Below are positions 1 to 8,467 of a stretch of 64,000 nucleotides of DNA, piece by piece. The position numbers were made by a program, and so were the translations under genes. Below the pieces are notes generated by a model. The model was given only the letters and a program-made list of their open reading frames with translations. It did no database searches and was not told the origin of the DNA. The number at the start of each line of letters is the position of its first letter. Within the stretch, counting starts at the first letter, position 1. The stretch is from assembly GCF_014297275.1 (NCBI RefSeq), contig NZ_JACOQK010000001.1, forward strand, positions 434,001-498,000. The letters run 5' to 3'. This DNA comes from Clostridium facile. GTDB taxonomy: Bacteria; Bacillota; Clostridia; Oscillospirales; Ruminococcaceae.

Positions 1-178
1 CGGTATCCGCAAACGCTTCGTTCAAAGTAACATCCAATTGGATATACATATTTTGCAGTTCTACAGCAGCAGGGGCAAGGGCGTTGTAAATGATGGAGCC
101 CTCCCGCTTGTCGTATGTATCTGGAATACGGTTTAACATCCTTTCCAAAATATCTTCATAAGTTATAGATTCATACAC
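1..178 (-). CDS. Baseplate J-like protein, N-terminal part (cut by window edge)
   Basis: The reading frame starts with GTG at 178, directly after the stop codon of the upstream gene, and runs off the left edge (59 codons visible). The visible residues include RMLNRIPDTYDKREGS and a following IIYNALAPAA stretch, which is the typical start of XkdT/gp47-type baseplate wedge proteins of contractile-tail phages. The family links the baseplate to the tail tube. The position, last in the tail operon after the DUF2634 and DUF2577 genes, fits. The C-terminal part is not visible, so domain completeness cannot be judged. Confidence 0.85.
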   Translation of the reverse strand, partial: MYESITYEDILERMLNRIPDTYDKREGSIIYNALAPAAVELQNMYIQLDVTLNEAFADT

Positions 179-580
179 TTATATCATCACCGCCTTTTCC
201 ATTGGTATATCTCCAAGATTAGTGTGTACAACAAACGAAACAGTAACTTTTCCTTTTGAAACCACAAATTCAAAAGAATCCACGGATTCTATCCGGTCAT
301 CCTGGATCAAAGCTTCTGTTATTCTGCGTTCTAATTCAGGGCACACATAACTGGTAGGCTGACCAAATAAATCCGCCAGTTCTACCCCATAGTTCCAACT
401 GTAAATAATATACTGGTAACGTTCTGTATTCAGGATCATATAAACCGTCTGTTTAACTGCTTCCAAACCGTCAACTATACCGTTGATCGTTTTTGTTTTA
501 TGGTCCATTTGATAGGTCTGCCCAGGTTGTACAACTAATTCTAAACTGTTGGATAAGAGTTGATTTACTGCTGGAATCAT
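179..580 (-). CDS. DUF2634 family phage protein (XkdS-like baseplate component)
   Basis: This 133-residue protein has the size and position of the DUF2634/XkdS family, which lies between XkdR-like and XkdT-like proteins in PBSX-type tails. Visible features are an internal TINGIVDGLEAVKQTVYMIL helix and a YSWNYGVELADLFGQ stretch, similar to the gp25-like lysozyme-fold wedge proteins. It starts at ATG 580 with AAGGTGAT upstream and overlaps the preceding gene by 4 bp, so the two are translationally coupled. The role as a baseplate wedge subunit is inferred from family and order. Confidence 0.8.
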   Translation of the reverse strand: MIPAVNQLLSNSLELVVQPGQTYQMDHKTKTINGIVDGLEAVKQTVYMILNTERYQYIIYSWNYGVELADLFGQPTSYVCPELERRITEALIQDDRIESVDSFEFVVSKGKVTVSFVVHTNLGDIPMEKAVMI

Positions 581-843
581 AGGATCACCTTATCCCATAC
601 AATGTATTTCTGGCCGCCTTGCTGCCTAAGTAAAACGACACAATCGCCTGTAGCTAAGTTTTTTAGATGATCCGTTACAATTAACTGTTCCTGGTCCAAA
701 TTTAATTTCTGCTCCACCAAAATTTTCAATGGAGAACTGGAAACCACTTTTCCAAACGCAACCACAACAGGTTTTGTGTTCTCGACCGCTTCATTGGCGG
801 CTTTTTTGATGAGTTCCAATAGATTTATCATATCAAGCAACAA
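577..843 (-). CDS. DUF2577 family phage protein (XkdR-like)
   Basis: An 88-residue protein with the DUF2577 pattern: an N-terminal amphipathic helix (LLELIKKAANEAVENTKP), then a beta-rich domain ending in VVLLRQQGGQKYIVWDKVIL. In PBSX-like phages this small gene lies between the late-control-D-like hub gene and DUF2634, as here. The start may be TTG at 843 (GAGGGGG 8 bp upstream) or ATG at 831. Either way it overlaps or abuts its neighbour. Function within the baseplate is not established. Confidence 0.75.
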   Translation of the reverse strand: MLLDMINLLELIKKAANEAVENTKPVVVAFGKVVSSSPLKILVEQKLNLDQEQLIVTDHLKNLATGDCVVLLRQQGGQKYIVWDKVIL

Positions 844-1792
844 ATTCGCCCCCTCTCAAAGTTAAATCCATGTAATGTTCATTGTCATTGAACGTGTGTT
901 TGCATTTTTCTACCAGCATCATGTTCTTTACTTGTACATCCCCTAAATCCAGGATTACGGGCAACATACAACCAGCCCTAACCTTATTGTCTCCTAACGC
1001 ATTGGAAATAGAAAGATTTCGAGTTTTAGAATTATATAGGGAAAGTAGCGCATCCGCTTTGGCTGCGCCGTTTTCCCCTTCTTGTAAGGTTTCAAAGTAT
1101 TGCAGTACCCCCCAAGCGTTCATATGATTGCTGTCTTGGGCAATGTATACATCCCGCTTTCCTGTTTTTTCATTGTCAAATGTGAGCTTAATCCTGTTAT
1201 AAGTATTGTCATCAATGCTAGAAGTATAGTCATAGGATTTCGCTGTTTCATTATCAATCAATAAATTCAATTGCATGGACGCAATGTTTTTCAATGCTAT
1301 TTTCCCAAAATCGTCATACAGCACATAAATTTGGCCAGTGTTTTGCATGGTAACATCCAAAGCGTTTTGGATGATGTCAAACAAAGTAGTATTTTCTTCA
1401 ATTCTGGAAGCAATCCGATAGCCTGTATTCTCTAATACTCCTGTCTGCATATTGAAATCATCCGCAATCATTTGGATCACTTCTCCAGCGGTTTTATTGG
1501 AATACACATAGGTATCCTTGTTTTTTAAATACCTTAGTTGGTCGTAGGCGGTTACCTCAATGGCTTTATCTTCCTTACTTTTCTTTTTGAAAACAAATCC
1601 GTAAAAAAGATTGGCATCATCCACTTTTAACATTACAGGATCGCCTTCTTCTAACATTAGAGTGCTATCTGGTATAACAGTAAAAGTCAGCGTCCCAGGC
1701 ACCCCTTTCCGTTCTGTCTGCCAGGTAATCTTTTCTTTGATACAAGGCATGTAGACGGTTTCACCATGCTGGGTATATAGTTCTAATTTCAT
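833..1792 (-). CDS. Baseplate hub protein, XkdQ/late control D-like
   Basis: About 319 residues. The order (after the LysM protein, before DUF2577) and the beta-rich sequence match XkdQ/YqbQ proteins, distant relatives of gpD/gp27 hub proteins that join tail tube and spike. The segment KAIEVTAYDQLRYLKNKDTYV is characteristic of this family. I place the start at ATG 1792 because GGAGG lies 8 bp upstream; the in-frame GTG at 1801 would sit on top of that site. The family assignment is from recalled similarity, not a search. Confidence 0.78.
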   Translation of the reverse strand: MKLELYTQHGETVYMPCIKEKITWQTERKGVPGTLTFTVIPDSTLMLEEGDPVMLKVDDANLFYGFVFKKKSKEDKAIEVTAYDQLRYLKNKDTYVYSNKTAGEVIQMIADDFNMQTGVLENTGYRIASRIEENTTLFDIIQNALDVTMQNTGQIYVLYDDFGKIALKNIASMQLNLLIDNETAKSYDYTSSIDDNTYNRIKLTFDNEKTGKRDVYIAQDSNHMNAWGVLQYFETLQEGENGAAKADALLSLYNSKTRNLSISNALGDNKVRAGCMLPVILDLGDVQVKNMMLVEKCKHTFNDNEHYMDLTLRGGEFVA

Positions 1793-1804
1793 CCTATACA
1801 CCTC

Positions 1805-2485
1805 CTAAGCCGGAATCACCAATACCTGGCCTGGATAAATCAGGTTAGGATTCTGAATTTTGTCACGGTTGGCGTTATAGATTTTGGGGTATAAAGAGCC
1901 ATTTCCATAGAACCGTTTGGCAATATTCCATAGACAATCGCCTTTTACAACAGTGTAGCTCTGTGCGCCGCCAGAAGAAGGGGAATTGGAATTATTTCTT
2001 TGTGAATTAACATTTGCTGTTGGTTTTCCCCCGATTGAAGAAGGCAAAGAAACATTACAGGTTTTCGTGGAGTAAGGGCGATATTGTTTTAGTTTAATAC
2101 TTACTGTGATATCGAATCCTTGTTCTGCATCCTCTGAAATAGTGTAGTCCTCTATAGACACGGTTAAATTCGTACCATAAAGCCCTTTTCTGTTTGGGGT
2201 AGAACGGGAAACAATAAATTGGAAAGAGGTTTGACTGGTTTTCAGCTTTTCCAGGATATCCAGATAATAATCCGCCGGATGAAACCCGTCTGAATATCTC
2301 GCAAATGGATATTGTACCTGCGGTAAAAGAAAATCAAAAGAAATTTCGGTTAAACCTGGGGATTTTAGAACATTTACTTCATGTTCATTAATTAAATTCA
2401 TGGTTTTATTTTGGTTAGTTATTTTTAGTTCCAATTTAGAAGGCGAAACAGGTAATAGAGTTTTATCCAAATAAAAATCATACAT
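1805..2485 (-). CDS. LysM-domain tail protein, XkdP-like
   Basis: This 226-residue protein ends in a complete LysM domain (about residues 177-226: SYTVVKGDCLWNIAKRFYG, then NLIYPGQVLVIPA), a fold that binds peptidoglycan. The N-terminal two thirds resembles XkdP-type tail proteins that follow the tape measure gene in PBSX-like phages. A Ser/Asn-rich linker (about residues 155-176) separates the two parts. The gene begins immediately after the tape-measure stop codon. The likely role is in the tail tip during wall contact or assembly. Confidence 0.85.
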   Translation of the reverse strand: MYDFYLDKTLLPVSPSKLELKITNQNKTMNLINEHEVNVLKSPGLTEISFDFLLPQVQYPFARYSDGFHPADYYLDILEKLKTSQTSFQFIVSRSTPNRKGLYGTNLTVSIEDYTISEDAEQGFDITVSIKLKQYRPYSTKTCNVSLPSSIGGKPTANVNSQRNNSNSPSSGGAQSYTVVKGDCLWNIAKRFYGNGSLYPKIYNANRDKIQNPNLIYPGQVLVIPA

Positions 2486-4600
2486 TTATACATGCACCCC
2501 TTCCGCTGTTTTCTCCATTGCTTCGTTAAGCTTCATAGAAAAATTATGGATTACTCCGTCAATGTCCATATCAGAACTGATGGTATTGTTATTGGTCATA
2601 TCCACTTTAATTTCCGCTGTTGTAAATCGGTTGATAACATCTCGCTCCGCCAAATCCATTAGGTACTGTAAATCTTCTTCGGTAATATCCAGCTTATCAT
2701 TAATCCCTTTGGTGCTATCATCAATATTTCCTAAATGCTTATCCCCAGTATAGGTATAAGGATTATCGTTACCTCCATTTTCATCTGGTGCCAACTTATC
2801 TTTTACATCATTGATCACGCCATCTATCCAACCAGAAAACGTAAAATTCTTAACAGATTCCGCCGTACTGTCAACCAAGGCATTTACTTTATCTAAATTC
2901 AACTTAGGCAACTTGTCATATTTATTCATTTCTAATAATGCGTCTACTTGTGCAAGGTATTTATTGCGTACAGCGTTGACGGTATCTACAGAAAAAGCTG
3001 CTTCTATGTCAATGGCTTTTCCACCAAGGGCAGTAGCGATTTTGTTGTAGATCTCCATCATTTGTTTGATTCCATTGGTAAGCCAATCAACGTTTTCCAA
3101 AATGCCGACACACATATCCGCAAAAGCATTGATAGCGCCTTTACAAAATTCTTTGATGGCATCCATTAAGCCATTTTGAATATCAATTACACCATTGGCG
3201 AATGGAACCCAACCATCATTATAAAATTGAGCTAAAGCTTTTGTTTGGTCAGCATACATATTTACCATGTAGTTACGGAAACCTTCACAGTTATCCCATA
3301 ATAGAACTAAAGCTGCTATTAATGCGATGATTAAAATAACAACCCAGGTGATGGGGTTTGCTAAAAGTGCGGCATTTAATCCATAAGTAGCGGTAGTTGC
3401 ACCAAAGGTCGCGCCGGATTGTAACGCCAATGCGGCAGCATGGACGCCGCTTGCAAGTGAAGCTGCGCCTGTTACTATGGTATACATCATTGTAGCTACT
3501 TTCCATGCAACCATAGCGGCTACGATTCCATAAATAATAGGCCCTATTAAACTCCAATTATCACTTACCCAGTTAGAGATATTCATAATCATATCAAATA
3601 AGCTAAGGGCAGTATTGGCGGCTAATTGCATCCCCATAGAGATATTATCTGTAAATTCAGCAAAACCTTCGCTGTTAATCAACTGGCTGATCTTTGTCAA
3701 TATTGGTTCAAAGGCTTTAATTGCTTTATTTTTCATCATGGTTACAATTTGGCTGAATGTCATTGGCATGGATTCAAACTGTTGGTTAATGCTATCAGTT
3801 GCCGCCAACATAGCATTCTTTACAATGTCAGAAGATAATTCCCCTTCGGATGCCATTTCACGGATAGAACCAATTGGAACCTGCATATAATCCGCTATGG
3901 TTTGGATTACGTTAGGTGCCGCTTCAAAGACTGCGTTTAATTCTTCGCCACGTAGCACACCGGAACCCAATGCTTGGGTTAATTGTAAAGTAGCAGAATA
4001 CATTTCTTCTTGGGAAGCTCCAGCAATTGCAAACTGTTTATTCAGGTTTTCCGCAAATTGAATTGTTTCAGTATTGCTAGAAAAAGCGTCTCCTGCTCTC
4101 ATCCCTAACTTGGAAACAACATCCGCTGTTTGTAGATAATCCCCTCTGGAGCGTTGAGCAGAAGCGAAAATTTGATCTTTTAGTTCATTGGTAGATTGGG
4201 AACCGTCATTCATTAAATTTAGCCTAGCGGTTGTCTGTGACATCTGGTCAGATAAATTCATCACTTTGCCACCAGCACGGATGGCAGCGTAAGCACCTGC
4301 TAATAGCTTCGCCTTGTTAACCAGCCCGTCCATGCCAGAAGTGCCTTTTTTCACTGTATCATTGAATTGTTCCTGTTTGTTCTCGGCATTTTCAATTTCT
4401 TCTTTGATCATTACAACCTGGGATTCCGCTTGTGACATGGCGCTTTTCATTGCTTTGATTTCATTAGGGTCAAAAGCGTTCCCAGAAGTTAAATCGACTT
4501 TTTGTAAAACTCCAATCAGAGTATTGCAAACACTGCAAATCCCACGTATAGGGGCGGTCATCCTGTCAATTACACTAAGAGTTGATTGTATTCCTGCCAA
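2486..4600 (-). CDS. Phage tail tape measure protein
   Basis: 704 residues with a coiled-coil-rich N-terminus (MKSAMSQAESQVVMIKEEIE region), a TMP-type conserved domain around residues 130-290 (QRSRGDYLQTADVVSKLG, QALGSGVLRGEELNAVFE), a hydrophobic multi-helix stretch around residues 335-435 and a charged C-terminus. This is the usual architecture of tape measure proteins that set tail length and enter the membrane at ejection. The start is TTG at 4600, preceded by AAGGAGGTGA, which overlaps the stop of the frameshifted chaperone product. A short relative of larger tape measures, consistent with a short tail. Confidence 0.92.
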   Translation of the reverse strand: MAGIQSTLSVIDRMTAPIRGICSVCNTLIGVLQKVDLTSGNAFDPNEIKAMKSAMSQAESQVVMIKEEIENAENKQEQFNDTVKKGTSGMDGLVNKAKLLAGAYAAIRAGGKVMNLSDQMSQTTARLNLMNDGSQSTNELKDQIFASAQRSRGDYLQTADVVSKLGMRAGDAFSSNTETIQFAENLNKQFAIAGASQEEMYSATLQLTQALGSGVLRGEELNAVFEAAPNVIQTIADYMQVPIGSIREMASEGELSSDIVKNAMLAATDSINQQFESMPMTFSQIVTMMKNKAIKAFEPILTKISQLINSEGFAEFTDNISMGMQLAANTALSLFDMIMNISNWVSDNWSLIGPIIYGIVAAMVAWKVATMMYTIVTGAASLASGVHAAALALQSGATFGATTATYGLNAALLANPITWVVILIIALIAALVLLWDNCEGFRNYMVNMYADQTKALAQFYNDGWVPFANGVIDIQNGLMDAIKEFCKGAINAFADMCVGILENVDWLTNGIKQMMEIYNKIATALGGKAIDIEAAFSVDTVNAVRNKYLAQVDALLEMNKYDKLPKLNLDKVNALVDSTAESVKNFTFSGWIDGVINDVKDKLAPDENGGNDNPYTYTGDKHLGNIDDSTKGINDKLDITEEDLQYLMDLAERDVINRFTTAEIKVDMTNNNTISSDMDIDGVIHNFSMKLNEAMEKTAEGVHV

Positions 4601-4604
4601 ATTG

Positions 4605-4787
4605 TCACCTCCTTCTGGCTTTTACTTTTTTCGCTTCTTTCTTTTCGTGTTCAATCCGTTTATCTATCGCAGCAATGATAAATGCTTTTTCGTTTGGATC
4701 TAAATTGATAAACACAGAAGGTAAAATTCGGAGTTTGTGGAGGCAATAGTAAGCGTAATTCGCTTCTGGATCGCCCCCTTCAATTAG
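4605..4787 (-). CDS. Tail assembly chaperone, -1 frameshift extension (gpT-like part)
   Basis: Reading in the -1 frame from 4787 gives 60 codons without a stop before TGA at 4605-4607, ending in a highly basic tail (EHEKKEAKKVKARRR). It has no SD-preceded start of its own. Its first residues after the slip are LIEGGDPEANYAYYCLHKLR. The fused product would be about 202 residues. Short and frameshift-extended chaperones of this kind (lambda gpG and gpGT) coat the tape measure during tail assembly. The stop overlaps the SD site of the tape measure gene. The frame and stop positions are read directly; use of the shift is inferred. Confidence 0.8.
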   Translation of the reverse strand, partial: LIEGGDPEANYAYYCLHKLRILPSVFINLDPNEKAFIIAAIDKRIEHEKKEAKKVKARRR

Positions 4788-5212
4788 TTTTTTGCTTCTT
4801 CCACCTTGTCATTCATGCTTTCATCCAATCCGCACAACTGATTAACAAAAGCGGAAAATGCCATATATTCTCCTGGATCGTCCACCATTTCCCGTACCAA
4901 ATCTTCCGGCGTCATCACCCCATAGGAATCCTGCAATTCTTTACTATACAAGTTTGGTTCTACCACACAGGCAGAGATAACTTTCGCAATATATTTGGTG
5001 GAATCAAATTTTGTACGGACTGTATTTTTTCCACGTACAGGGGTTTCAATCATACAATCTTCACGGATTTGGTCATGGATTTTACTTGTAATTGGACGGA
5101 TAGTCCACAGCAAAGGTTTACCATTTTCATCTGTCAATGATTTTGTTGCGGCATAAGTAGTGTCTTTTTTTTGCTTTTTATTCTTTTTTAAAAATAAGGA
5201 TAAACTGTTCAT
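4784..5212 (-). CDS. Tail assembly chaperone, short (gpG-like / XkdN-like) product
   Basis: This 142-residue protein lies between tail tube and tape measure genes, where caudoviruses encode the tail assembly chaperone. It has the XkdN-like N-terminus with a Lys-rich stretch (FLKKNKKQKK) and PITSKIHDQIRED. I place the start at ATG 5212 (AGGAGG 8 bp upstream) rather than TTG 5218. The last codons, GCA AAA AAC TAA, form a slippery site that lets some ribosomes continue in the -1 frame (see the next entries). Confidence 0.85.
   Translation of the reverse strand: MNSLSLFLKKNKKQKKDTTYAATKSLTDENGKPLLWTIRPITSKIHDQIREDCMIETPVRGKNTVRTKFDSTKYIAKVISACVVEPNLYSKELQDSYGVMTPEDLVREMVDDPGEYMAFSAFVNQLCGLDESMNDKVEEAKN
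4787..4793 (-). other. Programmed -1 frameshift slippery heptamer A AAA AAC
   Basis: On the minus strand the heptamer A AAA AAC sits in the correct zero-frame phase (GCA AAA AAC TAA), immediately before the zero-frame stop. This is one of the most efficient bacterial -1 slippery sequences. The downstream -1 frame stays open for 60 codons. I did not identify a clear stimulatory stem-loop just downstream. Confidence 0.8.
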
Positions 5213-5232
5213 AGTCAAAACCTCCTAATAGA

Positions 5233-5256
5233 AACCCCGCCATCGTTGGCGGGGAT
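5233..5256 (-). terminator. GC-rich hairpin between tail tube and chaperone genes
   Basis: CCCCGCC, a 6-base loop and GGCGGGG form a perfect 7-bp stem, followed on the minus strand by TTTCTATT. The weak U-tract suggests a partial terminator or mRNA-stabilising hairpin just after the tail tube gene. That would help produce much more tube protein than chaperone. Confidence 0.55.
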
Positions 5257-5259
5257 AGA

Positions 5260-5736
5260 TTATGATAACATGCCTTCCAATAAAGCGAAGGTCTCTGGCA
5301 TTTTGAAATCTTCAAAAGTGAAATCCATATCTTCATCCAGATATTCACCATCAGCGTCAAATTTGGCTAAAATACCACCGTCAATGTTACAATCCATCAA
5401 AACAATGGTTTGGCGACCAACGGCGGAAGTCGGGTCCTCATTGGTGATCTGAATTTCAAAATAGACATCTTCTCCAGTGTCCTTGTACTGCAACATCATC
5501 TGTCGGAATACACTGGAGTTGTAGTGTGCCGTCATTGAGCCAGTACCTTTCCATCCAGTAGATTTATTTCCTTTTCCGGTTTTGCCTAGGATGGGTACTT
5601 CTGATTTACTCTTTTCAAAATTGGCTTCTAAGTTAATCGCTTGCATGAAGTTATACCTGTTTTCGCCAATGGTAACAAAGCACTCCGCTAGGGATGCTGA
5701 AATTGCGTCTTTACCATTCATCTTTACATTTGCCAA
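5260..5736 (-). CDS. Phage tail tube protein (XkdM-like)
   Basis: 158 residues; starts at TTG 5736 after AAGGAGG. The sequence (GKDAISASLAECFVTIGENRY, then PILGKTGKGNKSTGWKGTGSM) is typical of the XkdM/tail-core family that forms the inner tube of contractile tails. It lies directly downstream of the sheath gene, as expected for the sheath-tube pair. It should be one of the most abundant virion proteins; the hairpin just downstream fits strong expression. Confidence 0.9.
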   Translation of the reverse strand: MANVKMNGKDAISASLAECFVTIGENRYNFMQAINLEANFEKSKSEVPILGKTGKGNKSTGWKGTGSMTAHYNSSVFRQMMLQYKDTGEDVYFEIQITNEDPTSAVGRQTIVLMDCNIDGGILAKFDADGEYLDEDMDFTFEDFKMPETFALLEGMLS

Positions 5737-5751
5737 TCAATACACCTCCTT

Positions 5752-7056
5752 CTATTCCACTACAACGTTCATATAGAGTTGTGCCATAGCATTGATAACT
5801 GTGACTTTATCGGATACTATTACAGATTTTTTGGTATCTCCCTGAGATACAGTTACATCCGAATCGCTAAAGTTTTCGATTGCACCTAATTCCTGCAGCT
5901 GTTCATGGTGCTTTACGATATCCGACCATAAGCTAATACGGCCGCTTTCGTTATTAGGGATATTGCCTAAGTATTTGGTATTGAACAGGGACGCAATATC
6001 GTTGGCAATCTGATCAATAACACGGATGGTTTGATTATCCTGAAATAAACTGTTTTTTTCTTCCGTAGTGGTTACCAGGGAATTAATATCCTGCAATACC
6101 CGAATTTCGTTTCCAACTTTGTGGAATACAAATTCCCCAGCTTGAATAGAATCCTCCAATTGAGTTTGCGTATAATCCGCAATAACGGTATACTCCCCAT
6201 CATAAGGTTTGTTCATTACTGATTTGTTTACCGCACAACCTGCCTGCATCCCCGCAACCCAATAAACCAAGGCAGCAGTAGAACCACTTTCTGAAACCGT
6301 GTTTTTTACATTAATAACACCTTCATAATCAGCGGCAGTATTGTATAGGACTGCTTGAAATTTTGCTCCCCGTTCATCCCGCATCCTTTTGCAGAAGGAT
6401 GCAACCAAATTATTGATTTCCACAGTTGCAGTGGCAACGGCTAAAATGTTATAACTGTAGGATTCGATTTTATTTAAGAAGGTTTGATATTCTTTAGAAG
6501 TAACCGCGGAACCGTTAGTGCCTCCTGTTAATGGGGTGGCTGCAGTTACTTGTAAAGAAGTTTCTTTCCACGTTACAAACTGGTTTGGCTTCAATTCACT
6601 TGCCTGTTCTACTGTTTGGGTATCTAGCACAGCGCCGTCCAATAATAATTTGACATCGAATTTTTCCCCGTTGTCCACATTTTTCTGAATGGATACCTGT
6701 AAACTGTTGCCACGAACCCCGCCACAAACGGCTTCCGCATAATTATTGGAGGCTTTCACACCACTGGAATTGAGTTTATAGGCGTATAATGTTTTTGCGT
6801 GCAGAAAAATTTCACGGATATTTTTCAATTTTTCATGTCCATGTGGATACCCAAATAGCTGTAAGCTGTTCCGTTCAAATTCTTCTGCGGTGACTTCAAA
6901 CACTTGGTTATCAACACCCCAATCCAATTCAAATGGCATAGCAACTATGCCACGGTCAGATAACGTAACAGACACATTGGCTGCCGATACAAAATTGATA
7001 TACGCCCCTGGCAGGATTTTGTTTTGTACGGTATAATTACCGCCACCTAACGCCAT
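5752..7056 (-). CDS. Phage tail sheath protein (XkdK-like)
   Basis: 434 residues with the sheath-family N-terminus (GGGNYTVQNKILPGAYINFVS), the PFELDWG segment and the C-terminal domain (NTKYLGNIPNNESGRISLW, NAMAQLYMNVVVE) that handles subunit interlocking. Its presence shows a contractile, myovirus-type tail or a tailocin. The ATG is preceded by GGGTGATATAA. Length is usual for small PBSX-type sheaths. Function: polymerises around the tube and contracts at injection. Confidence 0.95.
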   Translation of the reverse strand: MALGGGNYTVQNKILPGAYINFVSAANVSVTLSDRGIVAMPFELDWGVDNQVFEVTAEEFERNSLQLFGYPHGHEKLKNIREIFLHAKTLYAYKLNSSGVKASNNYAEAVCGGVRGNSLQVSIQKNVDNGEKFDVKLLLDGAVLDTQTVEQASELKPNQFVTWKETSLQVTAATPLTGGTNGSAVTSKEYQTFLNKIESYSYNILAVATATVEINNLVASFCKRMRDERGAKFQAVLYNTAADYEGVINVKNTVSESGSTAALVYWVAGMQAGCAVNKSVMNKPYDGEYTVIADYTQTQLEDSIQAGEFVFHKVGNEIRVLQDINSLVTTTEEKNSLFQDNQTIRVIDQIANDIASLFNTKYLGNIPNNESGRISLWSDIVKHHEQLQELGAIENFSDSDVTVSQGDTKKSVIVSDKVTVINAMAQLYMNVVVE

Positions 7057-7236
7057 TTATATCACCCTTTCTTTTAAAAATTTTGTTAAAACGCTGTCCA
7101 CTTCTTGCAGTGTGTAAAACTTACCGTCCTCTAACAGGGCGGATAGTGCATCCCTGTTTCCACGGTATCGTTTAGAGGAAAGCAATTGTTGTTTATCATA
7201 GTAGGCAGCTTCTTCTAGCTGTTTTTTGCTATTCAA
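7057..7236 (-). CDS. Small phage protein between tail terminator and sheath
   Basis: A 59-residue ORF starting at TTG 7236 (SD GGAG 7 bp upstream, overlapping the end of the preceding gene). Its stop lies directly before the sheath ATG. The protein is charged and helical (MNSKKQLEEAAYYDKQQ, LSALLEDGKFYTLQEVDSVL). Position matches the small unnamed gene often found just upstream of the sheath gene in PBSX-like operons. I do not recognise a functional domain. Confidence 0.65.
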   Translation of the reverse strand: MNSKKQLEEAAYYDKQQLLSSKRYRGNRDALSALLEDGKFYTLQEVDSVLTKFLKERVI

Positions 7237-7240
7237 AAAA

Positions 7241-7663
7241 TCACTCCATTATATTTGTTTTTTGTTCTAACTCTTCCATACCTGTTTCCTTTGTAAAATC
7301 ATATAGGAACAGGTCAAAATCTATTTTGAATGTCAGGATATCATCCGTTTGTTCCCCTTGCATATTCGCCCCGCGGATCAAATCGCCATCTGCTGTGATA
7401 TACTCTAAACAGGAAAACAACCTGTATAATATCTGGTTGAGTTCTATGTAATCTCCTACCTGTAAAGGAAAGTACTGTACAGCAATAGTATCCTGAAAGC
7501 GGTAACGCTTGTCACGGAACAAGGAATAGGAAGGGGAGAGAGAGGCAATCAAAAAGCAGGGTTGTTGTAAACCCTGCTCTATTTGTTGGGTATAGATTTC
7601 ATATCCTTCACCAAATTCATTGTATAAGGCATTGCTAATCCCGCTGATGATTTTATTGACCAA
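7241..7663 (-). CDS. Phage tail terminator family protein (DUF6838/XkdI-like)
   Basis: 140 residues beginning at TTG 7663 (GGAGGGG upstream). It shows the pattern of the small tail terminator/completion proteins of this operon type: an N-terminal helix (KIISGISNALYNEFG), a LRDKRYR-like central strand (SYSLFRDKRYRFQDTIAVQYF), and a C-terminal DILTFKIDFDLFLYDF. These form the ring that caps the tail tube and joins it to the neck. The family assignment rests on recalled similarity and gene order. Confidence 0.75.
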   Translation of the reverse strand: MVNKIISGISNALYNEFGEGYEIYTQQIEQGLQQPCFLIASLSPSYSLFRDKRYRFQDTIAVQYFPLQVGDYIELNQILYRLFSCLEYITADGDLIRGANMQGEQTDDILTFKIDFDLFLYDFTKETGMEELEQKTNIME

Positions 7664-8102
7664 ATAACCCCTCCAATTCTTTGTCTAATTTAGATTGCAG
7701 CAGTTTTGGGGCAATCCGTTGCAGTTCAGATTCAGAGATTGTCAGCATAAACTTTCCTTTTACCCAAGATGCTTTTAACCGTTTCCCAATAGCTGGAACA
7801 TACCGTCCTGGTTCCTGTAAATGCCCATATTCCACATAAGAAGCATAAAAAAGAGGATTGGTTACAACTACTTGATAGGTATCTCCATGCCTTTTTATAG
7901 TAAAGTTACTGTTGGCTACTGTCCATTCACGTCTTAGCGCACCTGAAACAACAGGTGTCCGTTTAATACAATAACGTATTAAACGTGCAGCCAATTCTTT
8001 CAAGCATTCTTCAATAAAAGCCTGCTTACGGTTTTTGTCAAAATTTTCTATCCTATCAATCCATTCTTTCAATTGGGTAAAATCAGAATTACCTTTTCCC
8101 AT
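7653..8102 (-). CDS. HK97 gp10-like head-tail joining protein
   Basis: 149 residues from ATG 8102; this ATG overlaps the previous stop as TAATG. The conserved PVVSGALRREWTV and YASYVEYGHLQEPGRYVP motifs identify the HK97 gp10 family of neck proteins. It lies between the head-closure and tail-terminator genes as expected. An in-frame ATG three codons earlier (8111) is possible, but the TAATG coupling favours 8102. Confidence 0.88.
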   Translation of the reverse strand: MGKGNSDFTQLKEWIDRIENFDKNRKQAFIEECLKELAARLIRYCIKRTPVVSGALRREWTVANSNFTIKRHGDTYQVVVTNPLFYASYVEYGHLQEPGRYVPAIGKRLKASWVKGKFMLTISESELQRIAPKLLQSKLDKELEGLFGQ

Positions 8103-8467
8103 TATGCCCATCCCTGGAACAGTTCCAGATTGATTTCCTGGTGGGAACGGTATACAGAGGGAATGCCACTGCTTTTGTATGCTATAGTTTTTCCATGTTG
8201 TGTAACAACAATTTTAGATCCTGGAGCGATAGTTGTATTAGGAGAAAGGAAAAGCTTAATAGACTGGCTAACAGAACGGACGTTTCCATCTAATCCATTA
8301 GCAGGGGATGAGGAAAAAGAAAGCCTGCAAGGCTGGTTTTCCAATACCAGTTTTTCTACAAAACTGGTGGAATGGTCCGGCCTTTTTTGTTTTTCCTTCT
8401 GATAAACAGAACAGGTGCCACAATACAGGCTTTCTATGGCTTTTACCACTTTAGTTTCCGGTAACAA
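8102..8467 (-). CDS. Head closure / connector protein (XkdH-like)
   Basis: 121 residues with two CxxC-like cysteines near the N-terminus (LYCGTCSVYQ) and a beta-rich core. The order (after the gp6-like adaptor, before gp10) is that of XkdH/YqbH head-closure proteins in PBSX-like phages. It overlaps the preceding gene by 25 bp. The likely start is TTG 8467, with AAGGAGG 11 bp upstream. Role inferred from position and family resemblance. Confidence 0.7.
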   Translation of the reverse strand: MLPETKVVKAIESLYCGTCSVYQKEKQKRPDHSTSFVEKLVLENQPCRLSFSSSPANGLDGNVRSVSQSIKLFLSPNTTIAPGSKIVVTQHGKTIAYKSSGIPSVYRSHQEINLELFQGWA

